A DNA stretch of 64,000 nucleotides from Thelonectria olida (lineage: Eukaryota > Ascomycota > Sordariomycetes > Hypocreales > Nectriaceae). Below the pieces are notes generated by a model. It was not told where the DNA came from. It worked only from the letters and a program-made list of their open reading frames with translations, and made no database searches. The position numbers and the translations under genes are program-made. How positions within the stretch are numbered: the first letter of the stretch is position 1; every line of letters starts with the position of its first letter. Of this stretch, positions 45,964-58,380 are shown piece after piece. The DNA is taken from assembly GCA_020736575.1 (NCBI GenBank), contig JAGPYM010000007.1, positions 310,001 through 374,000 on the forward strand, written 5' to 3'.

Positions 45964-47200
45964 AGTTGGCGTCATCTTCTTGACGCCTGAGGCACCCATG
46001 ATGAGCAAAGTTGTTAGTCAGGCACCAACATCTCACAGTGGATGCCCCAAGACCAGTACAGCCGTAGAAGAACGAGGGTGAAGTGGACGTTGACGCCTTG
46101 ACTTTTGAGTATCGCGCTTCGTCTTTCAAATTGAAGAAATCATCATTAAATTCGAACTAGATGATCTAGTAGTATTAAGCAAGAAGTCAACATACTAACC
46201 GTCAAGTTCCCCTCATCCAAGACACCCTTCCGAAAAGCTATCTCAAGCTACCGGCTTACAACCTTTCCCCAGCCCATCAGCGCCCAACGACCTTCATCTG
46301 CACCAAGTCAAGTCAGCTAATTTTGTCTGATTTCAGAGGCAAAAGAACAAGAGAAATTGAAATGTCCCAGGTGTAATCAGACATCCATTCTATAAAGCAT
46401 CAGGCTCCCTCTCGGGAGGTTCAGCTAAGCCATGCAAATAAAGAAGATTCATCATAGAGACGCAACAAGCGATGGCGAACAAGTCGACTTACTCTGTGAG
46501 CATCTTTCCCGCCGTGGGTCTCTTCGTATGGCCAGGCATAGTCATGAATCCATGCTGATAATCACAATACGCCGTCTCACCCCCGTCGCCGCCCAACTCG
46601 GATCGTTGGGGCCGTCAAGACGCCTCAAGAACCACAACAGACAGAGAAGAGAAGAAGAAAGGACGACAGAAATCAAGGCGAAGAAAGGTCCTTTTATTGT
46701 TCTACCACCCGAGACATTAATAGCCCATACCTCTCAGCCATGCACCTGCAGCCAACAAATGTGCGGGGTATGGCACGACCTTGTGCCATCAAAACCAGGG
46801 CCAAGAGCTGCGGTGCAGCAATATCATGTAATAGAATCCCTCCCCATGTCCAAGCGGCCCAGGGTTGTCTCACACCTCCGACCGCCGGCAACGTCCGGTA
46901 AGCTTCCCTCCAACCAGCCCCGAATGGTGCAAAATATCACGCCCAAAGATCTATGCCGTGTGTATAGTCATGGCTTCATTAAATTTTGACTCTGGTTGAC
47001 ATCCATGGCGATTCCCAACCAGCGACCTTCATGTCCTAGAACGCCAACGCTGTGCAATGCAAAAGAGCCTTATGTCCTCAGTCAACAGCGCATTCTTATC
47101 CAAAAGACCGTCCATACACTTTATGCTCAAGTGGCACTCATCCAACTCGATTATGTTTACCGATGTCCAATAACGTTTTAAGAGTCCTTCTTTGGTCCTT

Positions 47201-48925
47201 CTAGTATGTTCCGAGCTCGCACCAATCCTTGACAGGCTATGAAGACGTTAGCAACCAATCCTAATTCTCTAAGAAATGAGCGATACTCACAAGGCAACTA
47301 AGATACTTGCACCATGAGCAAGTTTGGGGGTCCTTGGCGTAAAAGTTGTTGACAAGGAGGATGAAGACGACGATGACCAGAACCAGGAAGCCAGCTCGGA
47401 TGAGCCACCAAACCCACCAGAGGGGCTTACGGCCCTTGAAGAACCCAACTGGATTCTTGAAGAAGGGAGGAGGTGTCTCGCCCGTGGCGGGAGATACGGC
47501 CGCATAAGAGAGATCCTGGCCCATCCTCCTTCGAAGTGAATTGGGCGAGTGAAGGACGCAAATTCCCAGAGCAAGGCCCATCAAGAACCCTCCGATATGG
47601 GAGAAATTGTCCAAACCAGGTAAAAGGCCGAGAACAAACGAGATGATGACATCAACACCGATGAAGGCCAGATCCTTTACCGGGCTTTTGCGTTCCTTCC
47701 AGGAGTAAAGCAAGTCAAGTAGGGTGAGGGCAATGACTCCGAAGAGACAACCAGAAGCACCAGTAGACGTAATACCAGGAGCAGCGTAATTGCCGCCCAT
47801 GACGAAACCAAAGATACCAGAACTGACATATACCAGGAAAAAGCGAATAGAGCCAATAGCCATTTCCATTTCTTTACCCATGGTCATTTGCAAGAGCATG
47901 TTGAAACCGATGTGAATAAGACCAGCGTGCATGAATATGGGTAGAATGAAGCGGAACCACTGGTTGGGCTCTGGTGACTGATATTTGTCGGGATGGGTGG
48001 CATTCGGGTTGGGGACGCCTCCGAAGCCGCAAAGCTCGCTGAGGGTGCAGACTTGGGTCGTCTTCGTCGCGTTCGGGCAGAGGACGGGGAATGTGCCGTT
48101 GCTCTGAATACCATCCACGTTGTGCATGCAGGGCACATAACGAGCGCCCATGTTGATAAGGACCTGGGTTGAAGGACCGATCATCGGGTTGAATGAGGGC
48201 TTGATCATAATTGGGGAACCAGTTAGGATAGCTGCGAGTAAGTTAGTCAATTGCTACGAAATACCGGTTTGGCGGTTGAACAAGGGACACGTACCGTTCC
48301 TCGCAATTTCACCAATAAAGACGCCAACCTGAGCGAGAGTGAAGATGTAGACGACCCAAGGAATACGCTTCTTGTCTGAACCAAACATGCCGAGCTCGCC
48401 CAGTCGGACCTTGCCTCTCTTGTCCCTATTGCGCGAACCGTGTCCTCCGGGTGCATCATATATGTGATCGTTCATTTCTGCGTCCTTGTTGCGATCTTGT
48501 AGGGGAATGTCTTCCTGGGGGTATGAAGGTTGTCGATGGGGAGAGGCAGATGCGACGCCCCCAGCAGCGCCGCCATTGTAGCTCGTATCTTGATAGTAAT
48601 ATCCCTGCTGAGAAATATCGCCCGAGCTGGTACCATGGGCTGGTCTCTGGTCTTGATGCATTGGATATGCGTTGTCGTCGAAGACGGAGTCGAATGGGGA
48701 CTGGGTTGTGCCAGGATGTTGGTTTACCGGGCTGTTGTGGTAGCTGTTATCGTGGGAGTTGGTGCCCTGAGGAGGGAAGGTAGGGGCCGTGTAGGCTGCC
48801 TGGTACGGAGGAGCAGGCGTTGATGACGGCGATGGCGTGTCGTTCTGGTGATGATATGGTGAAGGCGATACTGTACTGGTGTACGGGGCTTGCTGATGCC
48901 CATTGTAGTAATCGTGAGAGGCCAT
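47201..48925 (-). CDS. rhomboid-family intramembrane serine protease
   Basis: Three exons (48295-48925, 47291-48231, 47201-47236), introns 63 and 54 bases, give 535 residues. About 190 N-terminal residues are Pro/Ser/Tyr/Gln-rich and should be a disordered cytosolic tail. The membrane core begins at WVVYIFTLAQVGVFIGEIARN. A loop with paired cysteines and NAT glycosylation sites follows. Then come HIGFNMLLQ, the catalytic serine in GASGCLFG near residue 371 and the catalytic histidine in SHIGGFLMG near residue 420. A last membrane helix (WWVWWLIRAGFLVLVIVVFILL) ends the core. The final exon codes only 11 residues (PVKDWCELGTY). It is a secretase-type rhomboid and the substrate is unknown. Confidence 0.92.
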
Positions 48926-51686
48926 TGCGTTGAGAAGATGAACTGAAAGATGGGATACGAGGTTCGAGGCGATGGCCTGGTCAAAAAGAAAGGGGAAAAA
49001 AAGCCGATGGTGCTAAAGCTCCCACGGTGCTAAGGCCTGGACCGGAGCCCCTTCAGATGGAACGGGACGGCGGCAAGGGGACGACGCAAACGCGGGTCTT
49101 CAGTTGCCGGCGTCAACGATGGTCGGATACCTCCAAAGAGCGTCTCACTGGAGAGGAAGGCAAAAAGAGGAGTCGGTCGGGTTGTTTGAGGTTTGAAAGA
49201 AGGTGAAATGTGCGACAGTCGTGGCGGGTCAGTGGGTTGTTGTAGGTGATTGAATTGAAGGGCGGCTCTGGGCGACTTGGTGACGCCTGAGGCTTCTGAA
49301 AGTTGCAGGGTGTTGCAGGGATGCGTCCCGTCAGTGAAGGGTGGAGGCGCAGTAAAATCCCTGGCACTTGGGGCTAGACCGGGCGAGAAGACGACGAAAA
49401 AACGAGGGTCTGGTTGACGTTGGCGGTTTGTCGTGGGTCACTGATTTGGCAGATCAGCGCTCTGAAGGTGCTGGCGACGCGACCAGATTGCGGGACCCGG
49501 GAAGACCGTAGAATATCGGAGGAGATGTTTGGATTGCTTTTCTCGTTGGTGATGATGTGGTCGTGGCAACCAACTGGCTGGTGGTTGGCATTAACAGACG
49601 AACAGAGAACAAAGCGAGGGACGGGGAGCGACAGAAAGAGGGGAAGAGAAGAACGAAAGAAAGAGGAGAGATATCTTCGTTCGAGTTGGTGGAGGGCGTC
49701 TTCTTTTTTTGTATTTGTCGATTTCACTTTTGGTTTCCTTTTGCCTCTCATCAGCAACAGCATCTTATGGGCCATGATGCAGCTTTCTTGTTGTCCCCCC
49801 ATCTCTGCTGACTTCAAGAAGCATGGTGACGTGCAGTTCCGGGGCTGTGCTGGTGCAGAGCCCAGTCGATCAGAAGCCCAAACAGGCTTGGCCTCTTCTT
49901 GGCCCCGTTCCAGTTTTAGAACCAGCCGGCGACTGGCCTGTCAAAGTCGAAAGTCGCCGGGGCTTTGGGCGGGCATCACCTTGACGACCTTGAGACTCCC
50001 GGAATAGCTTGCTATCCATATTTTGACCGTGAAGATTGCCGCGAGGCATGTTGGTTTGTTACCTTACATATACAACCCAGCGGGTTACCTCCATCCTGTC
50101 AAGGTCAGCAAGGCGATTTTTGTAAGCTTTGTTGCGTGCAGACTTGACAGCTTCGCAAGCTTCTCCACTGAAATATCCAAGGATGCAATGACGCTATCTC
50201 ACCAGATGGTCTTCCCTGCCACGGGAGTGATTTCCAGATGATCATCCGCTACGATGAATCGCTTCTCCTAATTCGCACAAATCGAAGTTGTGAAAGTAAT
50301 GGAAAGAAAATTCTCATGTCCCGTCCCGCCTCCCGTTTCCCGCCCGAACAATGCAGGCTCAGCCTCACGCAGGAAAAGATTCACAACCAAAGACGGACGT
50401 TCCAGCTGCTCCTTTGTGAACACGGTTAGCCAACCGGCATCCACTCATGACGACACATTTTTGCCGTGTCTGTGACCCATACTGTTTCATGTGACGCTCC
50501 CATCTGCCGACGCATTTGACAGCAGCAGCAAACATTCATGTCCACGAAACAGCTTTAGTTCGTGTTTCAATTTGATTTTCGATAGTTATCTGCATTCGCT
50601 TCGCAGTTCGCAAGATGTGCATCAACAACCACACACACACACACACTTCAACTCGTATCCTGACAACCATTCCATCCGAACCTTCCCCCGTCTTTCCAAC
50701 CCACTCGTAGGGCTACAATTATTACGAACAGACGAATGGCACGCGTACGTACGCGCGCGGGAGGCTGAGAGTCTTACCCAAGCCACAGGAACAAGACGCA
50801 GCCACGAGGTGACGAATGCTTCGTGCGCCCCCCGTATTTGGAGGTCAAGTGTGGATCCGCCCAGATCCAACTTGTCCACCCCTGCCGGCTACCCGCACAT
50901 TCGTCCTCAACCCAGCTTTGACGTGTTCGTTTTTCTTTTCTGCAGCGATGCGTACTGTACATACAGGTATTATAAAGAGCAAAGATGTTTGTTACTTTTT
51001 AATTATTCCATCCGCCATCAACAACACCTTCATTTGCATTTTCTACCGTTGTGTGAGTCCTTACAGTGTGATGACATTGTTATTACCTTGCTTACCAATA
51101 CCGTGCTGCCCGAAATGAGACATCGTTGGTTGACAGGCTAATATCGTCAACTTTCACAGCGGCCATGAATATACTAACATCAAATATTAGCTACCTTGGT
51201 CCAGACTCTCACCTCCAATCTTACCGTGATTACCTTCCGAAAACAATGCCAAAAATCAGCCCATTATGAAAGGGGCACGTTGTCCTCATCTGCATTTCGG
51301 GCGTCGGGATATCTTTTGCAAAAGTCTCCGACTGGCGACCAACTGTGCTCAAAAATCCAGCAACGTTATTTAGCCTCGGTAACACGGCAGACCAAGAAAC
51401 CATCATCTATCGAAGAGTTTTATCAATTTTACGTCAGTAAATACCACCCTTTTTGGTCTTTCATACTTCGTACATATTCCTGCAATGCTGTCCCTTGTGT
51501 AGCCTTCTCTTTCGCCAGTCTTGGGCCCAAGCTGGTCACTCCCATCTTTCTCCCCATTGTTCGTAAATATGGTACAGGCGACTGTTGTATTCGTACACAC
51601 GGCATCTTCGGTCGACGGCGCCGTTTCTAGCCCCGACGTCGTAACCTATCTCCTTGCTCGTGATTTCATCCAAGACTCTCTGCCAC
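48926..51686. other. 2.8 kb intergenic stretch
   Basis: This is the rhomboid promoter at the left and the 3' flank of the next minus-strand gene at the right. Frames such as 49414-50007 are not protein-like. The segment 50970-51480 is AT-rich. No gene is recognised. Confidence 0.5.
50631..50646. repeat. (AC)8 microsatellite
   Basis: Eight perfect AC units lie in non-coding DNA. Confidence 0.85.
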
Positions 51687-52226
51687 TCACTTCTTTTCCG
51701 TTGGAGCGGCTGAGCTGTCTTCGCCGTCCTGCTTCTTCCCGCTACCGCTAAACACCTCGGCTACCTGGCTCATGATGATGTCTCCAAAGCCCTGCCCCTC
51801 AGCAAACTTCTTGCGGTGCTCCTCGGCGCGCTTCTCGCGCCAGTCCTCGCTCTCGCCGCCCATCCACGTGTCGTTGAGCACCTTTGCGATGCCCTTCTTG
51901 TCCTCGGCCGCCTTCGCCTTCTCTGCGGCCTCGCGCTCGCGGTGTTCGCGGAGGAGCTGCTGGGTGCGCTTTGCGCCTTCGGGGAGGTCGGTGCCGAACA
52001 TGGAGCCCATGCGGTTGCCGAAGCGCCCGTAGATGGATTGGCCGGTGTATTCGTAAGCGAGCTGGTTGGTGGCGAGGGAGAAGGCGCCGGCGAGGACGAA
52101 GAAGCGAATGTCCATCTTTCGGGGCGGGAGGGCCATGACGATGGGCGTGATGATTGCGCCTGCGATGGCGGAGTTGTGGATGAAGGCATTGCGCGGGGGC
52201 AATGGGTGGGCGTTGTCTTGTGACAT
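51687..52226 (-). CDS. small conserved fungal membrane protein, function unknown
   Basis: This is a single exon of 179 residues from ATG 52226. Two hydrophobic stretches (AIAGAIITPIVMAL near 20-33 and FFVLAGAFSLATNQLAY near 42-58) are separated by PPRKMDIR. A long charged helix follows (QQLLREHREREAAEKAKAAEDKK), then a WMGGESEDW block, and the tail is EDSSAAPTEKK. Similar fungal proteins are sometimes labelled rhomboid family, but no Ser-His rhomboid dyad is visible, so I treat the function as unknown. The gene is GC-rich with long shadow frames on both strands. Confidence 0.85.
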   Translation of the reverse strand: MSQDNAHPLPPRNAFIHNSAIAGAIITPIVMALPPRKMDIRFFVLAGAFSLATNQLAYEYTGQSIYGRFGNRMGSMFGTDLPEGAKRTQQLLREHREREAAEKAKAAEDKKGIAKVLNDTWMGGESEDWREKRAEEHRKKFAEGQGFGDIIMSQVAEVFSGSGKKQDGEDSSAAPTEKK

Positions 52227-52816
52227 GATTGCGAGAGGGCTGGAGTAGTCTCAAGTGATTGAATTGATCGGTATTGAACTGGCCTCCTGGGGCTGAGGTC
52301 TCGTCGGTTGGTCGAACGTCGAGGATCGTGGGGTTGGTTGGGCTGCTGCTTCGCCAAAATCTAAGCAACTTTTTCTGGTGGCATTATTGGTTGGGTCCAG
52401 TGATGGCGGCGGTACATCTGGCCGCACTGTATTAACTAGCGATGCTAAGTACTCAGCCATGGCTTGTGAGCGTCATGACACAAAGGAACCTACCCTACAC
52501 TGTCGCAATTGCTGAGAGCACTTTCACTACCACATTCTCTACGATATCATATTCTTTTTAGCCACGAGATGCAAACCTGAGATAAAGTCAATTCCACTGT
52601 TTGGACGCCTGCAGTCTGTTGACAACTCCAGGCGTCAAATCAAAGCCCGTTAGGTAGACTCCGAATAGTTATTGGGTGTCATGTACAGCTTGGGACATCA
52701 TCAGAGCCTTCCCCTCTTCCAAAGTGGCCTCGCTCGCACGTTTCTTTTTTAGCATTTAATGCTAATTCTTTAGCCATAACGAGAATTCCCAGTGGATAAT
52801 CTCTTCACTCTCCCTC

Positions 52817-53227
52817 TCACTCCTCCCCTCCCCTCTTCCCCGCCTTGTGAATTGAGCCGCTGAAACCGAGGAGTTGTTCCAATCCCTCTAGATTTCTGGG
52901 AAACATAAGCCCTCTCACTGCTGCCAGTTTCTCCATTGCCGTGCTCATACCAAGGACGTCTACCAGTTTGCCCGAAACCACTGCCACAGGGAAACCAACA
53001 AACGCCTTTGTCGGTCCGATGGAAAGATTGTGTTGGAGTAGACGCTCGAAGACTCGTTCCAATTGTTGCAGATGTTCATTTATGCCGTTCGATGCGACTA
53101 TGATGTCGTTGCAATAGATTTCAGCCGCTGTGCTTGCGAGTCTCATGTCGATACGTCTCTGAATGTAGGCGCTTGATCCTTTACACACTGCAAATCTCAG
53201 TTGTGAAATTCCGATAAACTTCCAAAG
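52817..53227 (-). mobile_element. decayed Ty3/gypsy reverse-transcriptase fragment
   Basis: The minus-strand frame keeps the fungal Ty3/gypsy RT layout. AYIQRRID matches the usual AYVQRQID. EIYCNDIIVAS sits where Y[VI]DDIIV belongs, followed by EHLQQLERVFERLLQHNLSI, KAFVGFP, LGMSTAMEKLAAVRGLMFPRN and LLGF. The first catalytic aspartate of the xDD box is Asn, so it cannot be active. The frame lacks an ATG (GTG only), and no integrase, RNase H, gag or intact terminal repeats were found. It is a short, old relic. Confidence 0.75.
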
Positions 53228-53639
53228 TCATGCGCCTTTGTATCGTATCTGGCCTTCTTGACTGTCTGGTCGTTGGGGTCTAGTTACGATGGTGATTTTG
53301 TGATCCCGGACTCCGTATCGGGCGTCCCGAGACGACTTGGTAAGGCATATCGATAAAAGAAGAGATGGACAGCGTGTACTGAGCCATTGTCGACGAAACG
53401 CCTAAGTACAGGCTTCCAGAGGACGCCATGCCCCATGGGATCGGAGTAGGCGGCGAGCATCTCGTTTCGCATTTTGGATTGGTCTGACTCGTCTCTGTCA
53501 CTAGCAGTCTGGATATCGAATCCAAGCCTCGCCCCATGAAAAATCTTGGTACATACTGCGCGCAATCTGCGGCCTGGATGCGTCAAGGAAAGTCTCCTGG
53601 CATGTGCTGTGGTACTCACACAGGGTCGCGTGTGTGTGA

Positions 53640-54200
53640 CAGTGGAGATAAATACAACGGTCTCCGGGCTGTAGCTAGGATCACTCGCTTCACAGCCTAG
53701 AGAGCTAGAGATAGGCCTTAAGATATGAGATAGATGAATGATAACTCTGTTTGCCTCGAGGCTGGATCTAGCTACCTATAAAAGGGTGGTCTTCATCACG
53801 TACCGTCCTCATGCGTGTCCCTTTCTAGTCCTCCGTTCAAGCACGTAACTGCGTGCTTGCGCGAGACTTCAGTCTGATGCGCGATTAGCTATTTCTTCTC
53901 CTTTAAGTAGACATTTGGGAACGTCCACGATATTTAAGACACGCCTCCTCCGATCCAAACACCTGATTATGCACGCAAGAAGTAACTACTCACATTTAAA
54001 CACCCAACCAGTCCATAATCTAAATCTAGTCCTAACCTCAAACACCGACTCTAGCCTTAGCATAGCTCTAAAACGTCTAATCCCCTAACTCTAAGCTTAA
54101 CTTAGAACACTCTATAGTTTAAATATAGTTTTCTCTATTTTTCTAGCTATTTTGTAAGATGTAAAATGTTTTAATAGAAACTTGGTAGAATTTCTAGTGT
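53640..54200. other. AT-rich block, RIP-like
   Basis: The sequence becomes sharply AT-rich and rich in TA steps (CTAGCT, TCTAAC, TTTAAA runs), most strongly at 53990-54200, next to the RT relic. A TATAAAAGGG lies near 53777. This fits a repeat mutated by repeat-induced point mutation, perhaps an old terminal repeat. No statistic was computed. Confidence 0.5.
53839..53858. repeat. small inverted repeat
   Basis: AAGCACG and CGTGCTT form a perfect 7-bp stem with a 6-base loop inside the AT-rich block. Confidence 0.6.
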
Positions 54201-57200
54201 AAGCGGCCTGGGCTGGATGGAAAACCTCCATGGTAGCGGGGTGAAATATTCCTACGGTCTGCCAGCGTAGGATAGGTAGGTGCTAACCGAATCGAGAGGA
54301 GGGGCCAACTTTTCAGCTACCAGGTCCACGGAATTCCGACAGAGCCTGCAGGATTCTTAGCAAATGTCCCCCCAAACGCTGGACAAGGCTCGGGAACCCC
54401 ATTAGGTTATAGCAGATCCTACATCTCACACAGAGCTTCACACGGCGTTTCCTGAGTTTCACTAATACAGAATGGTGTCATACTCTCGCAAACTCTTGCC
54501 TCGCGCCCTGAGCCTCCATCCCAGAACGGTAACGTTAATACCCTTTGGCATGAAATCTTGGTCAATGAGTGGGAGAAAAAAGTTCCGTGCTTCGAGGCTT
54601 GCACAGGCCGCACTCCACAAGGCTTTCCCCCTTGATTGAGGCGCAAGGGGGGAATGCGGGCTTGCATCACTCTCACCGGCAAACTGGTAACATCTCCACA
54701 GGCGAATTGCTTGGGATACTATTCCCCTGCTGATGTTATGAGATGAGACGGCATACGTACCCGGCGAGGTTAATCGACCCACGCTTTATTGGACAACATG
54801 GAAGATACCGTGGATGATAATGTTGTGGGTATGATGTAAGCAAGTAAGTAAGGCGCATGTATCATTGGGACAGCGGACAGTGGACAACGATGTTGACAAT
54901 GCCGATGGTGACACAGCTATCGTTGTGATACGTAGGTAGGGAGTAGGATCAAGGCTGCTCTCCTACCAACAGCCCTCTACGCACATGTGGTTTAGAACAT
55001 GCATGAAGCATGAATGCTACGAATATAAACCAGTCTCTGTAGGGAGGGAGTACGAAAAGACGTGCTCATTATTCAAGGAAAGAGGGCTGAAAATGTTTCT
55101 CTGCACAACTATAATTATCATCCTCTTACAAAGATACGTCCACTTCGGAGCCGAAACTCAGACCGTGGTCGGGTATTCGGGTATAACTCTTGACCGAGTG
55201 GAAAGTGACCAAACGCGTCAGAATGCCAAGGCCTTCCTGGGGAACAACGGGAATTGAATCCCTCCAGGTCCGATTTCCCGGAGCCGATTTCTCAGATCAC
55301 CACATGGAACTTTGGTTGTAGAGTGCTGACTTTTATGGGATCCCCCCTTTTAGCCCGTTCCTTCAGTGCTCTCTACCGTCTTGCGGGGCGCATGGGAGGG
55401 CATGATGGAACGGTGGGAGAGACGATGCGGATGAAGGGCAGGGGCAGATGTTGATAGAGGCACGTAATAAGGGATCCATGGGTATTACCAACTACCACCT
55501 CTATCCCTGCACAGGGACAACTCAATCAACTGACCGTATTGATCCCCGGGCAAGATTATCATGCAGCATCCTGCAAAACTAACGTTCGGCCCTGAAGACG
55601 TCGCACTTGCTGGCCTTGTTGGCAGCTAGCGCGAGGTGTCAACATGGCCCGGCGAGGGATCTAATCTGCGGGAACCACACTGCTGCTCTGGAGCTTACTA
55701 CGTAAGGTGGTTCCGGACTTAGCTGACACGTCCGGGATTGAGGGGGAATTGTGGTGACCTCTGGCACGTGGGATTTTTTTCGGGTCAGTAGGTGGGATGG
55801 ATATGTAATCGTAGGGATGATCCCAAGCATGGACATGGTCAAGATTGCATGGATTTGTACGAACTGCTTATTTAGGCAGTTGATGTTTGCTTCTCCAAGA
55901 AGAGATAGAGTTTGACGGTTTGTCCTTGTAGGGCTGAGGGGGGATGATAGGCCTCATTGAATCAACAACAGTGACACATTGCCAAAGAAGTGCTACGGAT
56001 GGTGAAGACGCGGCTTTAGGCCCAGAGAGTTTCACAGGGACGGGAAGGAGCGAGAAAAGAGGCTGAGTCTGTGACCAGAGCCGTCACTTTGGTGAAACAA
56101 GGCACAGCTCATCCTGAGGTTCATGAGACTGTACTATGTACACAGCTTCACCAGGTGCCAGCCTGGGGACCCTCCTTCACAGACGTACGTAACCACATAA
56201 CGGGGACGAATCCTCCCGACAGCCGATCCCCTGGAACCATGCCAACTGCAAGCTGGTGGAGATGGGCGAGCATGGTCATGGTCATGGATGGGACACGGGC
56301 GGTTCCTCTGCCGTTGGAAGGGGTGAGTTGGAGCACCATCTTCGCAACTCAACTCGCATGACGTTGCGTCTTCCAACCGAGTCGGCATGCCGGCATGTTT
56401 AACTGCCGACCCTAACTAAGCCATGAGGGCAATAGGGGGTTGTTATAACCGTAATGGGGGTGACATTTTGTGGCGGTCATCATGAGTCGGAGGGATAACG
56501 AACGGCATCACGGCATCGTTGCCAAGTTGACCGGAACATGAGTTAGGGAGAGAGGTCACTAACAATGCACGTTGAAGGGAGCTTCGCAGCGGATGTCGTA
56601 CCCGATGCCGGGTTGCAATTTGCAAGCCAGCACCAATCCTGCCACTTGCTTCACGATTGGCTGGCGGCAACATGGAGAGACCTTTTTAATTCTGTTGCCT
56701 AGAGTTTGGCGCCCTGGCTGCCCACCGGCGTTTGGGCGTCTAGCTGTCCTTGGTTGGCCCCGTTGGTTCATGATGTGAAGGATGGGTGATGATGGGACGT
56801 CCGCAGCCTCCGTGACAAACGGACGACGACAAAGCGATTTTTGTTCAACAGGGAACTGGGAATAACGAAGATTTGCAACGACTCACGCTGGTGTCATGGC
56901 CCCCCACCCCTGAATCATGATGATCCTGTTCGATGCTCAGTATCTTCGTTGACGGTATGGATCTTGAAGGACGCGCTTCTCCATGTGGGCTTCACTGGGC
57001 GGTTAGGTTACATCCAATGGCAAACAGGAGTTGGTACAGGGGAGAATGCATCCGTTTATTTGCTCAGGGGGATGCGACGGTTCTTTTTCTTGCATATGGG
57101 CCACAAGGTTCTTTTGCATAAGCCCATCTCATTAGGTAGTTGGAGGATTCTTAATAATTCACACTCCGAAAGTGGTGAAGAGTAGGTAAGAATAGCTTCC

Positions 57201-57796
57201 TATTTCTTGAATGCTCTTCTTTCCCCCATCTTTTCCCCTCTGGTTCTGCTGAAAAAAAAAGAACTAAATTGCAGAGAAGAACTGTCAGTCTTTGACGAGA
57301 ATATTCCGAACTTCGGACTTGTTCGGCAATGTCTCCATGAGATATATCCTGATTTACTTACCTACTTGTTAATAGCAACCCACAACAAGGCTCCCCAGAC
57401 GCTTCGACTGACATGTTCCCACCGGCGACCGGCCTATTCATAATGTCCCGATAGATGTGCGCTAATAGACTCGATCCATTCACCACTGTGCATTTGACGG
57501 TCTGACGCCCGGTGACGGCGCTTGCCGGGCCATGGATCCGGCGCATCATTGTGCTTGAGCTCAGTCACTCCCATCAGCTCCGGGAACAGCGACGAACTAG
57601 ACAGAGCCTTGTTTGCGATATCCTTGGTAACGAGAACTGTGGAACAGCCACTCAGAGACCGTTGACCGTTTACGTATGTGTGTCTGTTGTTGCAAGAGGC
57701 CGCCTGTAACAGGTCACTTCTCTCCATTGAGGCAAGAAGAATAACGGGCTACGAAGCATCTGGAGGGTCCCCCTGTCAAAGAGGAGTCCAGGGATG

Positions 57797-57820
57797 ACAG
57801 GGCTACAGGGCTACAGGGCT
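57797..57820. repeat. 8-bp tandem repeat, three copies
   Basis: ACAGGGCT is repeated three times without change in non-coding DNA. Confidence 0.85.
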
Positions 57821-58341
57821 CCCTAATGTGCAGTCCAACGCTATGAGGTTCCAACTCCAGGGCAGCGGAGGACCATCCGCGATCCATCAACCATGGGAAT
57901 TTGGGGGCGGGTTTATTATTTCCAGGTTTTCATCATTTCTTTTTCTGACAAAGGCTGCATGTAACTACGCCCCCAAAACTCGTCATCCGTCTCCATAGAA
58001 TGGCGATAATGAGTAAGTTGCGAACTTGGCAGGTATGGGCGGTGTTTAATTAGAGAATGTTTGGTAATAACTCAATAAACAGAATTCCGTCCCGCCGTTG
58101 GAGAGGTACTTATCTCCAGCTGGAAGCAAGGGAACGCCTTTCGAGCGGTTCCACGAGAAACTCCAGCCCTGGGACTCCTTAGCGTGCCACCCTGGACAGA
58201 CTCACGGACCACTGCACTGCTAGCTTGGAAGGTACTGGACGAAGTGCTCCAACCTGGGCGCAAGGCGGCGGCTGCCCGGTGGAACCCCCGCTATCTTGGG
58301 ATGTGGGAACTCAGGGCGGGACAAGGAAGGAAAGAATGAGT

Positions 58342-58380
58342 GAAGGAGAAGAAGAAGCAGAAGAAGGAGGAGGAGGGAGA
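58342..58380. repeat. purine-only GAA/GGA tract
   Basis: About 39 bases are almost entirely GAA and GGA units. This is a simple polypurine tract upstream of the transcription factor gene. Confidence 0.7.

Larger units (their letters stand above)
45658..47200. other. POL3 upstream and rhomboid 3' flank
   Basis: This 1.5 kb holds the POL3 promoter at its left side. The frame near 46432-46989 has no family look. Nothing else is recognised. Confidence 0.5.

Noticed and set aside
51770..52368. Several long frames overlapping the 179-residue membrane protein gene
   Set aside because: High GC leaves all frames open. Only the 51687-52226 frame has sensible hydrophobic and helical segments and an ATG.
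55225..55300. T-arm-like sequence on the minus strand near 55250 considered as a tRNA
   Set aside because: No matching acceptor stem or anticodon arm could be built around it.
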